Assembly (NCBI RefSeq): GCF_003269035.1
Contig: NZ_QLTK01000027.1
Span: 1-64,000, forward strand
DNA length: 64,000 nt
From: Paraburkholderia bryophila
Lineage (GTDB): Bacteria > Pseudomonadota > Gammaproteobacteria > Burkholderiales > Burkholderiaceae
Direction: 5' to 3'
Under the pieces are notes generated by a model. It saw only the letters and a list, made by a program, of their open reading frames with translations. It searched no databases and was not told where the DNA came from. This document shows positions 1 to 8,994 of the stretch, piece by piece. A program made the position numbers and the translations under genes. Positions within the stretch are counted from its first letter, which is position 1, and each line of letters begins with the position of its first letter.

Positions 1-69
1 AAAGCCAAACCGCACTTCCATCTCGCGTACAAACTCGCTTGATGCGGTGGGGCTTAGGCTTAAGTTGAG

Positions 70-96
70 AGCATTGCCCCGCACAGGGGCAACGCT
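70..96. repeat. Inverted repeat downstream of mtgA
   Basis: A perfect 7-bp stem (TTGCCCC, 74-80, with GGGGCAA, 86-92) encloses a 5-base loop and extends by three more pairs after one mismatch. It lies about 75 bases past the mtgA stop. No T-run follows on either strand, so a classical intrinsic terminator is not supported. I see nothing else in bases 1-171. Confidence 0.35.
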
Positions 97-171
97 AATA
101 GACCACCAAGAAAGCAAGGAAAGGCCAACCCCACAAAACCACCACCCAAGCGCCGCCAGGCACCACCCCGC

Positions 172-894
172 CTAATCCGGCAACTCAGCCGCCCCCATCC
201 GTCGCGCAATAACCCTCGACCTCTGCGCCAAATACCCCGACCCCCGATGCTCATCAAAATACTTAGGCTGCGGCAACATAACCGCCAACCTGGCCGACTG
301 CCCAGCAGTCAACTTACTGGCTGAAGTTTTATAATAATAATGAGCCGCAGCTTCAGCCCCATAAACCCCATTCCCCCACTCAACGGAGTTGAGATAGATC
401 TCAAATATGCGCTGCTTATCCATCAAGGTCTCGAGCATCCAGGTAATAATAAGCTCCTGCGCTTTCCGGATATAACTCTTCTCCCGCGACAAAAACAGAT
501 TTCGCGCTAACTGCTGGGTAATAGTAGAACCACCGCGAACAATCTTACCCTTGGCCTTATTCCGCTCCCAAGCCTGCAAAATCGCATCGGTTTCATACCC
601 GTTATTATTAACAAAATTCGCATCTTCAGAAGCAATAATCGCCCGCTTCAGATTATGCGAAATCTGCTCATACGGCACCCACGTATGCTGCAATGCGAGA
701 TCCGGCCGATCCTGCGACAACCGCCACGCATCCGACCGCATAAAAGCCGTCGAGGAAGGATTAACCGAGTTCCACACCGCAATCTGTGCGAAATAAAACG
801 CCTGCGTCGCGAGCCACGCAATCGCCACGACCGCGCCCAGATAAAACATCCATCGCACCGGACCTGGCCGGCCTACGCGCCGCGTCGCTGTCAT
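172..894 (-). CDS. mtgA: Monofunctional biosynthetic peptidoglycan transglycosylase
   Basis: Glycosyltransferase family 51 enzyme that polymerises lipid II into glycan strands at the periplasmic face of the inner membrane. A single N-terminal membrane anchor (about residues 14-38) precedes the catalytic domain, which has the family motif around the catalytic Glu (ASEDANF, Glu at about residue 90) and the GGSTITQQLARN motif. The 240-residue length fits a stand-alone transglycosylase without a penicillin-binding domain. The ATG at 894 is preferred because AAGGA sits nine bases upstream; longer in-frame starts at 912 and 927 (a TTG) have no such site. It starts 48 bases after aroE and is probably the last gene of the aroE operon. 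Confidence 0.93.
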   Translation of the reverse strand: MTATRRVGRPGPVRWMFYLGAVVAIAWLATQAFYFAQIAVWNSVNPSSTAFMRSDAWRLSQDRPDLALQHTWVPYEQISHNLKRAIIASEDANFVNNNGYETDAILQAWERNKAKGKIVRGGSTITQQLARNLFLSREKSYIRKAQELIITWMLETLMDKQRIFEIYLNSVEWGNGVYGAEAAAHYYYKTSASKLTAGQSARLAVMLPQPKYFDEHRGSGYLAQRSRVIARRMGAAELPD

Positions 895-942
895 CGTGTT
901 CCGTCCTTGCATCGGTGAAATCGACAAGATGAAACGCCCGCC

Positions 943-1806
943 CTAGGCGTGCGAGGGCGCACTCAGCAGCGCCCGCAATTCGGCCAGCACCGGCGCGCCG
1001 TCTGGCCGCACACCGCGCCACACGTAAAACGATTCGGCCGCCTGCTCGACCAGCATGCCCAAGCCGTCCGCGCCGCGCGCGCCCAGCTTGCGCGCGTGCT
1101 CCATGAACACCGTCGGCTGCGCGCCGTACATCATGTCGTAAGCCAACGTGCTGCCGCCAAACGCGCGGTCGTCGCACTCCGGTAATGAGGCGTCCAGGCT
1201 GCCCGCCGTCGCGTTGACGATCACGTCGTAAGCACCCGCCTCGATCGCTCGCGCGCTGCCGCCACTCAGACCGCACGCGGCCTCGCGCGCGGCCTGCGCG
1301 AACTGGTCGACTAGCGCCTCAGCCTTGGCCGCCGTGCGGTTGACGATGGTCAGCGTATGCGGCGCGCGGTCCAGCATCGGCAGCACCACGCCGCGCGCGG
1401 CGCCGCCCGCGCCCAATAACAGAATGCGCGCGCCCTTCAACGGCACGCCGAGATTCACTTCGATATCACGCACGAGGCCGAAGCCGTCCGTGTTGTCGCC
1501 ATACACGCCGTTTGCGTCGAAACGCAAGGTGTTCACCGCGCCCGCAGCGGCCGCGCGCGGCGACAACGTGTCGGCGAAGGCGTGCGCGTCGAGCTTGAAC
1601 GGCACGGTCACGTTCAGACCGCGTCCGCCCGCTTCGACAAACGCGCGCACGTGCGGCACGAACGCGTCCACCGGCGCGAGCAGGTGACCGTACTCGACCG
1701 GCTCGCCGGTCTGCGCGGCAAAACGCCCGTGGATGAACGGCGACTTGCTGTGGCCGACCGGATTGCCGATCACCGCGTAACGATCGAGCGAATCTGTTGC
1801 GCTCAT
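943..1806 (-). CDS. aroE: Shikimate dehydrogenase (NADP+)
   Basis: Reduces 3-dehydroshikimate to shikimate in aromatic amino-acid biosynthesis (cytoplasm). At 287 residues it has the usual family length. Visible are the shikimate-binding segment NPVGHSKSP (about 15-23), NVTVPFK with the catalytic Lys at about 71, NTDGFG with the catalytic Asp at about 107, and a GAGGAA dinucleotide-binding loop (132-137). Its start overlaps the stop of the upstream RNase II-family gene by four bases (ATGA), which points to translational coupling. Another shikimate-pathway gene, aroQ, lies about 6 kb away on the other strand. Confidence 0.96.
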   Translation of the reverse strand: MSATDSLDRYAVIGNPVGHSKSPFIHGRFAAQTGEPVEYGHLLAPVDAFVPHVRAFVEAGGRGLNVTVPFKLDAHAFADTLSPRAAAAGAVNTLRFDANGVYGDNTDGFGLVRDIEVNLGVPLKGARILLLGAGGAARGVVLPMLDRAPHTLTIVNRTAAKAEALVDQFAQAAREAACGLSGGSARAIEAGAYDVIVNATAGSLDASLPECDDRAFGGSTLAYDMMYGAQPTVFMEHARKLGARGADGLGMLVEQAAESFYVWRGVRPDGAPVLAELRALLSAPSHA

Positions 1807-3953
1807 CGTCCCGGCTCCGCGATGTGCTGGTCGGCGGCGTCGGTTGCTGCGGTTGCGGCGGTTGAATCGGTCGTGCTGGCGCCGTCCGCGTCGCCTTTGC
1901 CCCCGGCGCTCGCCTCGGTGCCGTCGAACTCCGCTTCGGCCTGAGCCTCGGCTTCGCCTTCGGCGCTCTCGTCCGGCGCGTCGACGATCTCTTCTTCGCT
2001 CTCGTCGGCTTCCTCGGCTTCTTCAGCCTCGCTGCCGCTGGTCACGGCCGGCGCGTCGAGCACATGCAGCAGACGCACGGACGCTTCGACAGTCAGTTCG
2101 TCGAGCGACATGACTTCCATCTGCAGACGCGTGCCGCGTGCATGCACGCCGAGCCCCGGCACGTGCAGCAACAACGGAATCTCTTCGAGACGCACCAGAT
2201 CGCCCTTCACCACCGACGCCACCACCTGCTTGCGATTCTCCTGCTTCAGCCAGCGCAGGCACCAGAAGTACTCCATGCGACGCTGGTAATCGGCGTACGC
2301 GCTGTAGGTGTCGTCGAAACCTTGCACGACGGCGAACAGATCGGCGTCTTTCGGCTTGAACGGCGCGGCCAGCTTGGCGGTCACGCCATGCTGCACACAG
2401 GCGATCAATTGCCACTGATTCACCAGGTCGACGTAACGGCGCAGCGGCGACGTGCTCCACGCGTATTGCGTGACGCCGAGACCCTCATGCGGTGCGGCGT
2501 TGGTCTGCATACGGGTGCGCTTCGGGCCGGTCGGCGCGCCGAACGCGCGCTGCGTGCGATAGATGCCCGGCACGCCGTGGTCGTGCAGGAACGCGCCCCA
2601 CGACGAGTTGGCGAGAATCGCCAGCTCGGCGACGATCGTGTCGAGCGGCGAACCGCGCCGACGCGGCGTGATCGTGATGTGCTCGCCTTCCACGTAGAAG
2701 TTGAAGTCGGTATTGCGTTGCACCTCGCGACGCAGACCGTAACCGGCGCGCGCGGCTTGGCGCTTTTCGAATAAGGCCTGCGCGAACGGCCACAGCACGG
2801 CGATGTCTTCCTTGTGCGGATACTCGCCGGTGCCGGCGGCGAGCGCCTCTTCGGTAACGAGCTCGTCGAGCGTGTTGTGGCGCAAGTTGTTCTTGACGAA
2901 CACGCGCTCGGCGCGCGTTTCGCTCGCGACGATTTCTTGCGTTTCGCGATTGACGATCACATACAGCGACAGCGCCGGACGCAGGCCGCCCTCGGCCAGC
3001 GTGAACGCTTCGACGACGCTGTCGGGCAGCATGGTGATCTTGTCGCCCGGCATATAGACGGTGGACAGGCGCGTGCGCGCGATCTCGTCGACCTCGTCGC
3101 CCCGCTGAATGCCGAGCGCCGGCGCGGCGATGTGCACGCCGATCCGCAAACGGCCGTCGCCCAGATGCTCGACCGAGAACGCGTCGTCGATTTCAGTGGT
3201 GGTGATGTCGTCGATCGAGAAGGCTTGCACGTCGGCTTCCGGCAGATCTTCCGGCAAGCTGCCGACCGTGACCGGCGGGAATCCCGTGCCGTGCGGGAAA
3301 AATTCCGACAGGAATTTCGCCTCGTGCAGCGCGCGCGCGGACGGAATCGCGCCATTGTCGAGCATCAGACGCGCCTGCGAAATACCGCGCGCCGCAGCGG
3401 CGGCTTCGAGCGCCTTGTATTCGATCGTGTTCTTGTCGGGCTTGGTGAGCAGCCCCAGCGCCTTGCTGCCGGTGAAACCTTCCGGCAGACGGCCAGCCTT
3501 CAGCTCGTCTTCGTAGCCCGCTTGCACCAGCGCCTGCTGGCGCTTGCGCTCGAGGCCGGCCAGCGCCATCTTCAGTTGTTCCTGCGGCGCGCGCTGATAC
3601 ATGCCGCGGCCCTTGCGCCGGAAGTACACCGGCGAACCATGCAGGCGCAGCACCAGGGCGGCACGCTCGGTCGCACCGAAGCCTTCGCCGAAGTATTCCG
3701 CGCCCAATGCGGCGAACGGGAATTCGTCTTCAGGCGCGCACTCCCACAGGAAGTCGAGATCGATCTCCTGCGCGGCCGTGTCGGCTTGCTGCATCAGCTC
3801 GGCTGCACCCGGTTTTTCGAATTCGATCAACACGTCTTTGGCGCGCACCTTGGCGCGCCGGCCGCCCGGCAGCTCGACCTGAAAAGCATCGCCCTGGCGC
3901 GACAGCACGCTGCCCGCCTTGAAACTGCCCGATTCCTCGAAGAAAACGTTCAC
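1803..3953 (-). CDS. RNase II family 3'-5' exoribonuclease (RNB domain)
   Basis: A 716-residue protein of the RNB superfamily, which degrades single-stranded RNA processively from the 3' end. The centre carries the RNB catalytic signature with clustered Asp residues (DDITTTEIDDAFSVE, about residues 247-261), followed by the R-L-S-T-V-Y-M-P segment typical of the family. Canonical cold-shock domains are not obvious in the N-terminal 200 residues, so it resembles the divergent RNase II-like group more than E. coli Rnb or RNase R. The last 80 residues are very rich in Glu, Asp, Ala and Ser and are probably disordered. It overlaps aroE by four bases and starts about 300 bases after yqiA, beyond the repeat array. 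Confidence 0.87.
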   Translation of the reverse strand: MNVFFEESGSFKAGSVLSRQGDAFQVELPGGRRAKVRAKDVLIEFEKPGAAELMQQADTAAQEIDLDFLWECAPEDEFPFAALGAEYFGEGFGATERAALVLRLHGSPVYFRRKGRGMYQRAPQEQLKMALAGLERKRQQALVQAGYEDELKAGRLPEGFTGSKALGLLTKPDKNTIEYKALEAAAAARGISQARLMLDNGAIPSARALHEAKFLSEFFPHGTGFPPVTVGSLPEDLPEADVQAFSIDDITTTEIDDAFSVEHLGDGRLRIGVHIAAPALGIQRGDEVDEIARTRLSTVYMPGDKITMLPDSVVEAFTLAEGGLRPALSLYVIVNRETQEIVASETRAERVFVKNNLRHNTLDELVTEEALAAGTGEYPHKEDIAVLWPFAQALFEKRQAARAGYGLRREVQRNTDFNFYVEGEHITITPRRRGSPLDTIVAELAILANSSWGAFLHDHGVPGIYRTQRAFGAPTGPKRTRMQTNAAPHEGLGVTQYAWSTSPLRRYVDLVNQWQLIACVQHGVTAKLAAPFKPKDADLFAVVQGFDDTYSAYADYQRRMEYFWCLRWLKQENRKQVVASVVKGDLVRLEEIPLLLHVPGLGVHARGTRLQMEVMSLDELTVEASVRLLHVLDAPAVTSGSEAEEAEEADESEEEIVDAPDESAEGEAEAQAEAEFDGTEASAGGKGDADGASTTDSTAATAATDAADQHIAEPGR

Positions 3954-4258
<305 letters not shown>

Positions 4259-4861
4259 TCAGGCGGCCTCGCGCGGCGCCGGCGGTTCGACGTCTTCCGC
4301 GTCGCAAAAGGCCAGCACCTCGTCGACGTATTGCGCGAACTCGCTGATCGCGTGGTCGCTCCCTTCGATCAGCGTAGTGCGTGCGCCCGGATAGTGCGCG
4401 AGCATTTCGCGGTAGTCGAGCACTTCGTCGCCGGTGGCAGCCATCAAATAATAGCGTTCGGGCTGCGTGATCGACGCGACGCCAAGCGCGCGCAGTTCGT
4501 CCAGATGATGCGGCTCGACCACGATACTGCCGCCGCCGTGCCACAACGGCTGCTCGCCGAGATAAGCGCTCAGGTCGCGCTGCGGCACCACCGCCGGGTT
4601 CAACAATACCGCCGGCCAGCCGTGTTTTTCCGCCAGATACGTGGCGAAATAACCGCCAAGCGAACTGCCGATCACCGTGACGCGCTGCGTACCGGCCGCG
4701 GCCACCAGCGATTCGACCAGCGCCACCGTCTCGAACGGCGACACCGGCAGCATCGGGCAGCACCATTCCTCGCTGCGGCCCAGTTCGACCAGACGCGCCG
4801 CCAGCACGCGCGCCTTGAACGAATTGGGCGAGGAACGGAAACCGTGCAGATAAAGAATCAC
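4259..4861 (-). CDS. yqiA: YqiA/YcfP-family alpha/beta hydrolase (esterase)
   Basis: A 200-residue alpha/beta-fold hydrolase. The N-terminus has the family opening YLHGFRSSPNSFKA, the nucleophile elbow is GSSLGGYFA (Ser at about residue 67), and a late G-S-D-H-A segment (about 170) supplies the likely Asp/His of the triad. E. coli YqiA is an acyl-ester hydrolase; the physiological substrate is not known. It overlaps the stop of mpl by four bases, so the two are probably co-translated. The repeat array follows directly after its stop. Confidence 0.85.
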   Translation of the reverse strand: MILYLHGFRSSPNSFKARVLAARLVELGRSEEWCCPMLPVSPFETVALVESLVAAAGTQRVTVIGSSLGGYFATYLAEKHGWPAVLLNPAVVPQRDLSAYLGEQPLWHGGGSIVVEPHHLDELRALGVASITQPERYYLMAATGDEVLDYREMLAHYPGARTTLIEGSDHAISEFAQYVDEVLAFCDAEDVEPPAPREAA

Positions 4862-6252
4862 GAAGCGCCTCGCGCGGAAAGGGCGTCGAGCAGCTTCTGA
4901 TGCACGCCGCCGAAGCCGCCGTTACTCATCACCAGAATCTGGTCGCCGGGGCGCGCGGCGTGAACCACGGCTTTGACCAGCGCGTCCAGATTGTCGAAAG
5001 CCTGCGCGTTGCCGCCGAGCGGCGCGAGCGCTTCGCCGAGGTTCCAGCCGAGCGCGTCGCGACCGGCGGCCGCGCCGTAGCCGAATACGAGGTCGGCGTC
5101 GGCGAGGCTGGCCGGCAATTGCGCCTTCATCACGCCCAGCTTCATGGTATTCGAGCGCGGCTCCAGCACGGCCAGAATCCGCGTGTTGGCGCGGCCGACG
5201 CGTGCGCGCAAGCCGGCCACGGTCGTGCCGATCGCGGTGGGATGATGCGCGAAGTCGTCGTACACGGTCACACCATCGACGCTGCCGCGCACTTCCATGC
5301 GCCGCTTCACATTGCGAAAGCTCGCCAGCGACCGCGCCGCCTGCGCCGGCGGCACGCCGACATGGCGCGCGGCGGCGATCGCGGCTAGCGCATTCATGCG
5401 GTTGTGTTCGCCCTGCACCTGCCACTCGACCTCGCCAACGCGTGCGCCGTTGTGATACACGGCGAAACGCTCGTCGACCGGTACGCCGTTTTCCGCCGGC
5501 AGCGTTTCCCAGCCGCCTTGCACACCGAAACGCTCCACCTCGCTCCAGCAACCGCGCGTCAGCACACGCTCCAACGCATCTTCACGGCCGTTCGTCACGA
5601 CCCGGCCGATGCCGGGCACCGTGCGGATCAGGTGATGGAACTGGGTTTCGATCGCGGCGAGATCCGGGAAGATGTCGGCGTGATCGAATTCCAGGTTGTT
5701 CAGCACCGCAGTCTTGGGACGGTAATGGACGAACTTCGAGCGTTTGTCGAAGAAGGCAGTGTCGTACTCGTCGGCCTCGATCACGAAGAAGCTCGAATCG
5801 GTCAGCCGCGCCGACACGCCGAAATTCAACGGCACGCCGCCGATCAGGAAGCCCGGATTGAGGCTGGCATCTTCCAGCAGCCAGGTCAGCATGGAGCTGG
5901 TGGTGGTCTTGCCGTGCGTGCCGGCCACCGCCAGTACCCATTTGCCATTCAGCACGTGCTCGCCGAGCCACTGCGGACCGGAGACATACGCCAGGCCGCG
6001 GTCGAGAATCGCTTCCATCAGCGGGTTGCCGCGCGACACCACGTTGCCGATCACGAACAGGTCCGCGTTCAGGCCGTTCAATTGATCAGCGTCGTAACCC
6101 TCGATCAGGCCGATGCCCTGAGCCTCGAGCTGCGTGCTCATGGGCGGATAGACGCCGGCGTCGCAGCCCGTCACGGTATGACCCGCTCCGCGTGCGAGGA
6201 CCGCGAGACCGCCCATGAACGTGCCGCAGATACCGAGGATGTGGATGTGCAT
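4858..6252 (-). CDS. mpl: UDP-MurNAc:L-Ala-gamma-D-Glu-mesoDAP ligase (murein tripeptide recycling)
   Basis: Mur-ligase-family enzyme that attaches recovered murein tripeptide to UDP-N-acetylmuramate, returning cell-wall peptide to synthesis. The 464-residue protein opens with MHIHILGICGTFMGG, which marks Mpl rather than MurC, and carries the ATP-binding loop GTHGKTTT at 111-118. Central and C-terminal Mur domains follow (DDFAHHPTAI at about 335, LEPRSNTMK at about 365). It is the first gene of a leftward operon with yqiA and is divergent from the hypothetical gene at 6460. The recycling amidase ampD is present elsewhere in the window (21765). Confidence 0.95.
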   Translation of the reverse strand: MHIHILGICGTFMGGLAVLARGAGHTVTGCDAGVYPPMSTQLEAQGIGLIEGYDADQLNGLNADLFVIGNVVSRGNPLMEAILDRGLAYVSGPQWLGEHVLNGKWVLAVAGTHGKTTTSSMLTWLLEDASLNPGFLIGGVPLNFGVSARLTDSSFFVIEADEYDTAFFDKRSKFVHYRPKTAVLNNLEFDHADIFPDLAAIETQFHHLIRTVPGIGRVVTNGREDALERVLTRGCWSEVERFGVQGGWETLPAENGVPVDERFAVYHNGARVGEVEWQVQGEHNRMNALAAIAAARHVGVPPAQAARSLASFRNVKRRMEVRGSVDGVTVYDDFAHHPTAIGTTVAGLRARVGRANTRILAVLEPRSNTMKLGVMKAQLPASLADADLVFGYGAAAGRDALGWNLGEALAPLGGNAQAFDNLDALVKAVVHAARPGDQILVMSNGGFGGVHQKLLDALSARGAS

Positions 6253-6459
6253 AAGCCTGTCGTGCCGCGCGGGCGTTTTTTGCGTGGGATGGGAGTGCAG
6301 AAGAACGGCCGGAACGATGCCGAAGCGGCCGTCTGCGAAGGACGCTATTGTAACCGACGGCTCCCGATCGCCCTACGCGGGGCCGGCCGTTCGGCCAGCA
6401 TCGCGGCGCGGCGCCCGGTGGCGGAAAGTCGCGCCATCAATCTCTAGTATGATTGCCGG

Positions 6460-7113
6460 ATGGTCCGCAAATCACATTTCGATCCCCAGCGCGTGCGCGA
6501 AGAAATCGCAATCGCGGCTGCCCGGATGATCGCCGAAGACGGTCTCGACTACGCCACGGCCAAGCGCAAAGCGGCCCGGCAGGTAGTCGGCGAAAGCCGT
6601 GTTGCCGGCGAATGGCTACCCGATAACGACCAGATCGAAGAAGAAATCCGTGAATACCAGTCGCTCTTTCAGGGCGACAGCCAGCCGTTGCTGCTGCGGC
6701 GCCTGCGCCGTGTCGCGATCGACTGGATGGAGCGGCTCGCGCCGTTCAATCCGTATCTGACCGGCGCGGTGCTCGGCGGCACGGCAGGCGAGCATTCGGA
6801 CGTTCACCTGCAGGTGTTCTGCGACAACCCGAAAGAAGTCGCGATCTACTTCCTGAACGCCAACATTCAGTACGACGTCTCCGAAACACGGCATTTCGCT
6901 GGACGCGACTATGTCGAAACGTTGAGCTTCCTGTGGCGCCCGGCAAATGAAGGGCGCGAGGCGGAGCCGGTCGGCATCCACGTCGCGCTCTACGAAACCG
7001 ACGACCTGCGCGGCGCGGTACGCGCCGACGCGCGCGGCCGCACGGCCCGGGCGAATCTGCAGGCGGTTCAAACGCTGCTCGATAGCAGTGAAGCCACCCC
7101 TTCTACTAATTAG
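6460..7113 (+). CDS. Conserved hypothetical protein divergent from mpl
   Basis: A 217-residue cytoplasmic protein with no signal peptide or membrane segment. I recognise it only as a betaproteobacterial conserved hypothetical. The N-terminal 60 residues are charged and helical (R-V-R-E-E-I-A-I-A-A-A-R), then comes a mixed alpha/beta part with PYLTGAVLGGTAGEHSDVHL, which faintly resembles the strand-loop-Gly-Ser region of nucleotidyltransferases but lacks a clear GS-x-D-x-D metal site. There is no evident Shine-Dalgarno site before the ATG. A TATGAT hexamer at 6448-6453 would place transcription start close to the ATG, so a leaderless message is possible. The tlpA-like gene follows nine bases after the stop. 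Confidence 0.75.
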   Translation: MVRKSHFDPQRVREEIAIAAARMIAEDGLDYATAKRKAARQVVGESRVAGEWLPDNDQIEEEIREYQSLFQGDSQPLLLRRLRRVAIDWMERLAPFNPYLTGAVLGGTAGEHSDVHLQVFCDNPKEVAIYFLNANIQYDVSETRHFAGRDYVETLSFLWRPANEGREAEPVGIHVALYETDDLRGAVRADARGRTARANLQAVQTLLDSSEATPSTN

Positions 7114-7122
7114 ACTGACATT

Positions 7123-7671
7123 ATGAATACGAGACGGATTCTGGCAGGTGCGCTTGTCGCGATCGTGGCCGCCTGCGGCGGCGTGCTGGCCAACCACTGG
7201 TTCAGCGGCGGCAGCGAAGTCGCCCACGCGGCACAAGCCGCGGCCGCGCCGAGTGCGGTTGAACAACTGTGGGCCGCGCCGGTCACCACCGTCGAAGGCA
7301 AGCCACAGTCGCTAAGTTTGCTGAAAGGGCACCCAATCGTCGTCAACTTCTGGGCGTCGTGGTGCGGCCCCTGCGTCGAGGAAATGCCGGCGCTGTCGCA
7401 ACTTCAGCGCGATTACGCGAAGAAAGGGATCCAGTTCGTCGGACTTGGCGTCGATTCGGAGAAAAACGTCCAGGCCTTCCTGCAAAAGGTGAAGGTGGCG
7501 TATCCGATCTACATTACCGGCTTCGGCGGCGCCGACCTGGCGCGGGCCTTCGGCAACAATGCGGGCGGCCTGCCGTTCACCGTCGTGATCGACGCCAACG
7601 GCAACGTCCGCTCGACAAAATTAGGCCAAATCAACCCGGAAGCCCTCCGGCAGACCCTCGACGCGCTTTAA
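7123..7671 (+). CDS. TlpA/ResA-like periplasmic thioredoxin
   Basis: A 182-residue membrane-anchored or exported thiol-disulfide oxidoreductase. An N-terminal hydrophobic segment (about 5-22) is followed by a thioredoxin fold with the redox motif WASWCGPC (Cys 81 and Cys 84), a downstream GVDSEKNV helix and the cis-Pro region GGLPFTVVID. The TlpA/ResA family keeps cysteines reduced in the periplasm, for example during cytochrome c maturation; the actual partner cannot be told here. A CcsA-like cytochrome assembly gene is in the window (22703) but not adjacent. It lies nine bases after the preceding hypothetical gene, so the two are probably co-transcribed. Confidence 0.88.
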   Translation: MNTRRILAGALVAIVAACGGVLANHWFSGGSEVAHAAQAAAAPSAVEQLWAAPVTTVEGKPQSLSLLKGHPIVVNFWASWCGPCVEEMPALSQLQRDYAKKGIQFVGLGVDSEKNVQAFLQKVKVAYPIYITGFGGADLARAFGNNAGGLPFTVVIDANGNVRSTKLGQINPEALRQTLDAL

Positions 7672-7865
7672 ATTTCACATTCTTTTAACGCTCGATTCCT
7701 GCCGGTACGCGCAAAAATAGGCACAAATCGCGTGAATTTGAGAGAAGATGGGCGCCCAGCGTGTTGGCGAATTTACGTCAGCGTCGCTCTTTACGTGCGG
7801 GAAACTAGACAAGTTTCTCTAATCAGCGCTAAAGTGCGCCCAATTCCACGGAAAAAGAAGCGACC

Positions 7866-8321
7866 ATGACGCGACTGCTGGTACTGCACGGACCCAACCT
7901 CAACCTTCTCGGTACCCGGGAACCCGAGGTCTACGGTCGCGTGACCTTGCCGCAGATCGATCAGGCGCTGGCGGACCGCGCTGCGGACGCAGGCGTCGAA
8001 CTGGCGTCGTTCCAGAGCAACCATGAAGGCGCTCTGGTGGATCGCATCCAATCCGCCCGGACAGAAAAAACCGATTTCATACTGATCAATCCCGCCGCGT
8101 ACACGCACACCAGCGTGGCTATTCGGGACGCACTGGCGGGGGTCGGCATCCCGTTCGTCGAGATTCATCTGTCGAACGTGCATCGTCGCGAACCGTTCCG
8201 GCATCACTCGTATTTCTCCGACCAGGCTGAAGGCGTGATTTGCGGCCTCGGCTGGAAGGGATATCTGTACGCGCTCGAATTCGCGCTCGACCGGCTCGCC
8301 GCCGGTTCGTCGCGCGGCTGA
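7866..8321 (+). CDS. aroQ: Type II 3-dehydroquinate dehydratase
   Basis: Converts 3-dehydroquinate to 3-dehydroshikimate, the step before AroE. The 151 residues match the small dodecameric type II enzyme. Diagnostic motifs are the opening LHGPNLNLLGTREP with the catalytic Tyr just after it (about residue 24), FQSNHEG (about 51-57), INPAAYTHTS (about 77-86) and EIHLSNVHRRE with the catalytic His (about 99-109). It has its own 194-base upstream region, so it may have its own promoter. accB follows after 69 bases, an arrangement I know from other betaproteobacteria. Confidence 0.97.
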   Translation: MTRLLVLHGPNLNLLGTREPEVYGRVTLPQIDQALADRAADAGVELASFQSNHEGALVDRIQSARTEKTDFILINPAAYTHTSVAIRDALAGVGIPFVEIHLSNVHRREPFRHHSYFSDQAEGVICGLGWKGYLYALEFALDRLAAGSSRG

Positions 8322-8390
8322 TTCCATACACGTCTAATTTGCGCCGGCTGCGTATGCGCCGGCACTTTACGCATTGAAAGGGGCTTCCTG

Positions 8391-8867
8391 ATGGATCTAC
8401 GTAAACTGAAAACTCTGATCGACCTCGTCTCGGAGTCCGGTATCTCCGAACTCGAAGTGACCGAGGGCGAAGGCAAGGTGCGCATCGTCAAGAACGCGCC
8501 GCCGGTTTACGTGCAACCGTCCGCCTCGTATGCGCCGCAATACGCGCAGCCGGCTCCGGCTCAGGGCGGCGAAGCGCCGGCCGCGGCTGCAGCGGCGGGC
8601 GCCCCGGCTACGCCGGCGCCGGTCGTCCCGCAAGGTCACGTGGTGACGTCGCCGATGGTCGGCACGTTCTACCTCGCGCCGTCGCCGGGCGCCGAGCCGT
8701 TCGTTCAGGTGGGCGACACGGTCAAGGAAGGCCAGACGATCTGCATCATCGAAGCGATGAAGCTGCTCAACGAGATCGAGTCGGACAAAGCCGGCGTGGT
8801 GAAGGAAATCCTCGTCGATAACGGCCAGGCGGTCGAGTATGGCCAACCGCTGTTCGTGGTCGGCTAA
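8391..8867 (+). CDS. accB: Biotin carboxyl carrier protein of acetyl-CoA carboxylase
   Basis: Carries biotin between the carboxylase and transferase halves of acetyl-CoA carboxylase, the first committed step of fatty-acid synthesis. The 158-residue protein has an N-terminal helical region (1-30), a Pro/Ala-rich flexible linker (about 40-85) and a C-terminal biotinyl domain. The biotinylation motif EAMK places the modified Lys at residue 124. AAAGGGG upstream of the ATG is a strong ribosome-binding site. accC follows 127 bases later, the standard accBC operon. Confidence 0.97.
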   Translation: MDLRKLKTLIDLVSESGISELEVTEGEGKVRIVKNAPPVYVQPSASYAPQYAQPAPAQGGEAPAAAAAAGAPATPAPVVPQGHVVTSPMVGTFYLAPSPGAEPFVQVGDTVKEGQTICIIEAMKLLNEIESDKAGVVKEILVDNGQAVEYGQPLFVVG

Positions 8868-8994
8868 CGCGGCACGCTTTGCGCTTTTTGCGCCCGCCGC
8901 CCGCGCGTCCGCCCTCCCGGGGCGCGCGACCGATCCTCTGAGGCAGCCTGCACCGTGACCGGCCGGGCGCCCATTGATGAGTCGAAAAACCGCT

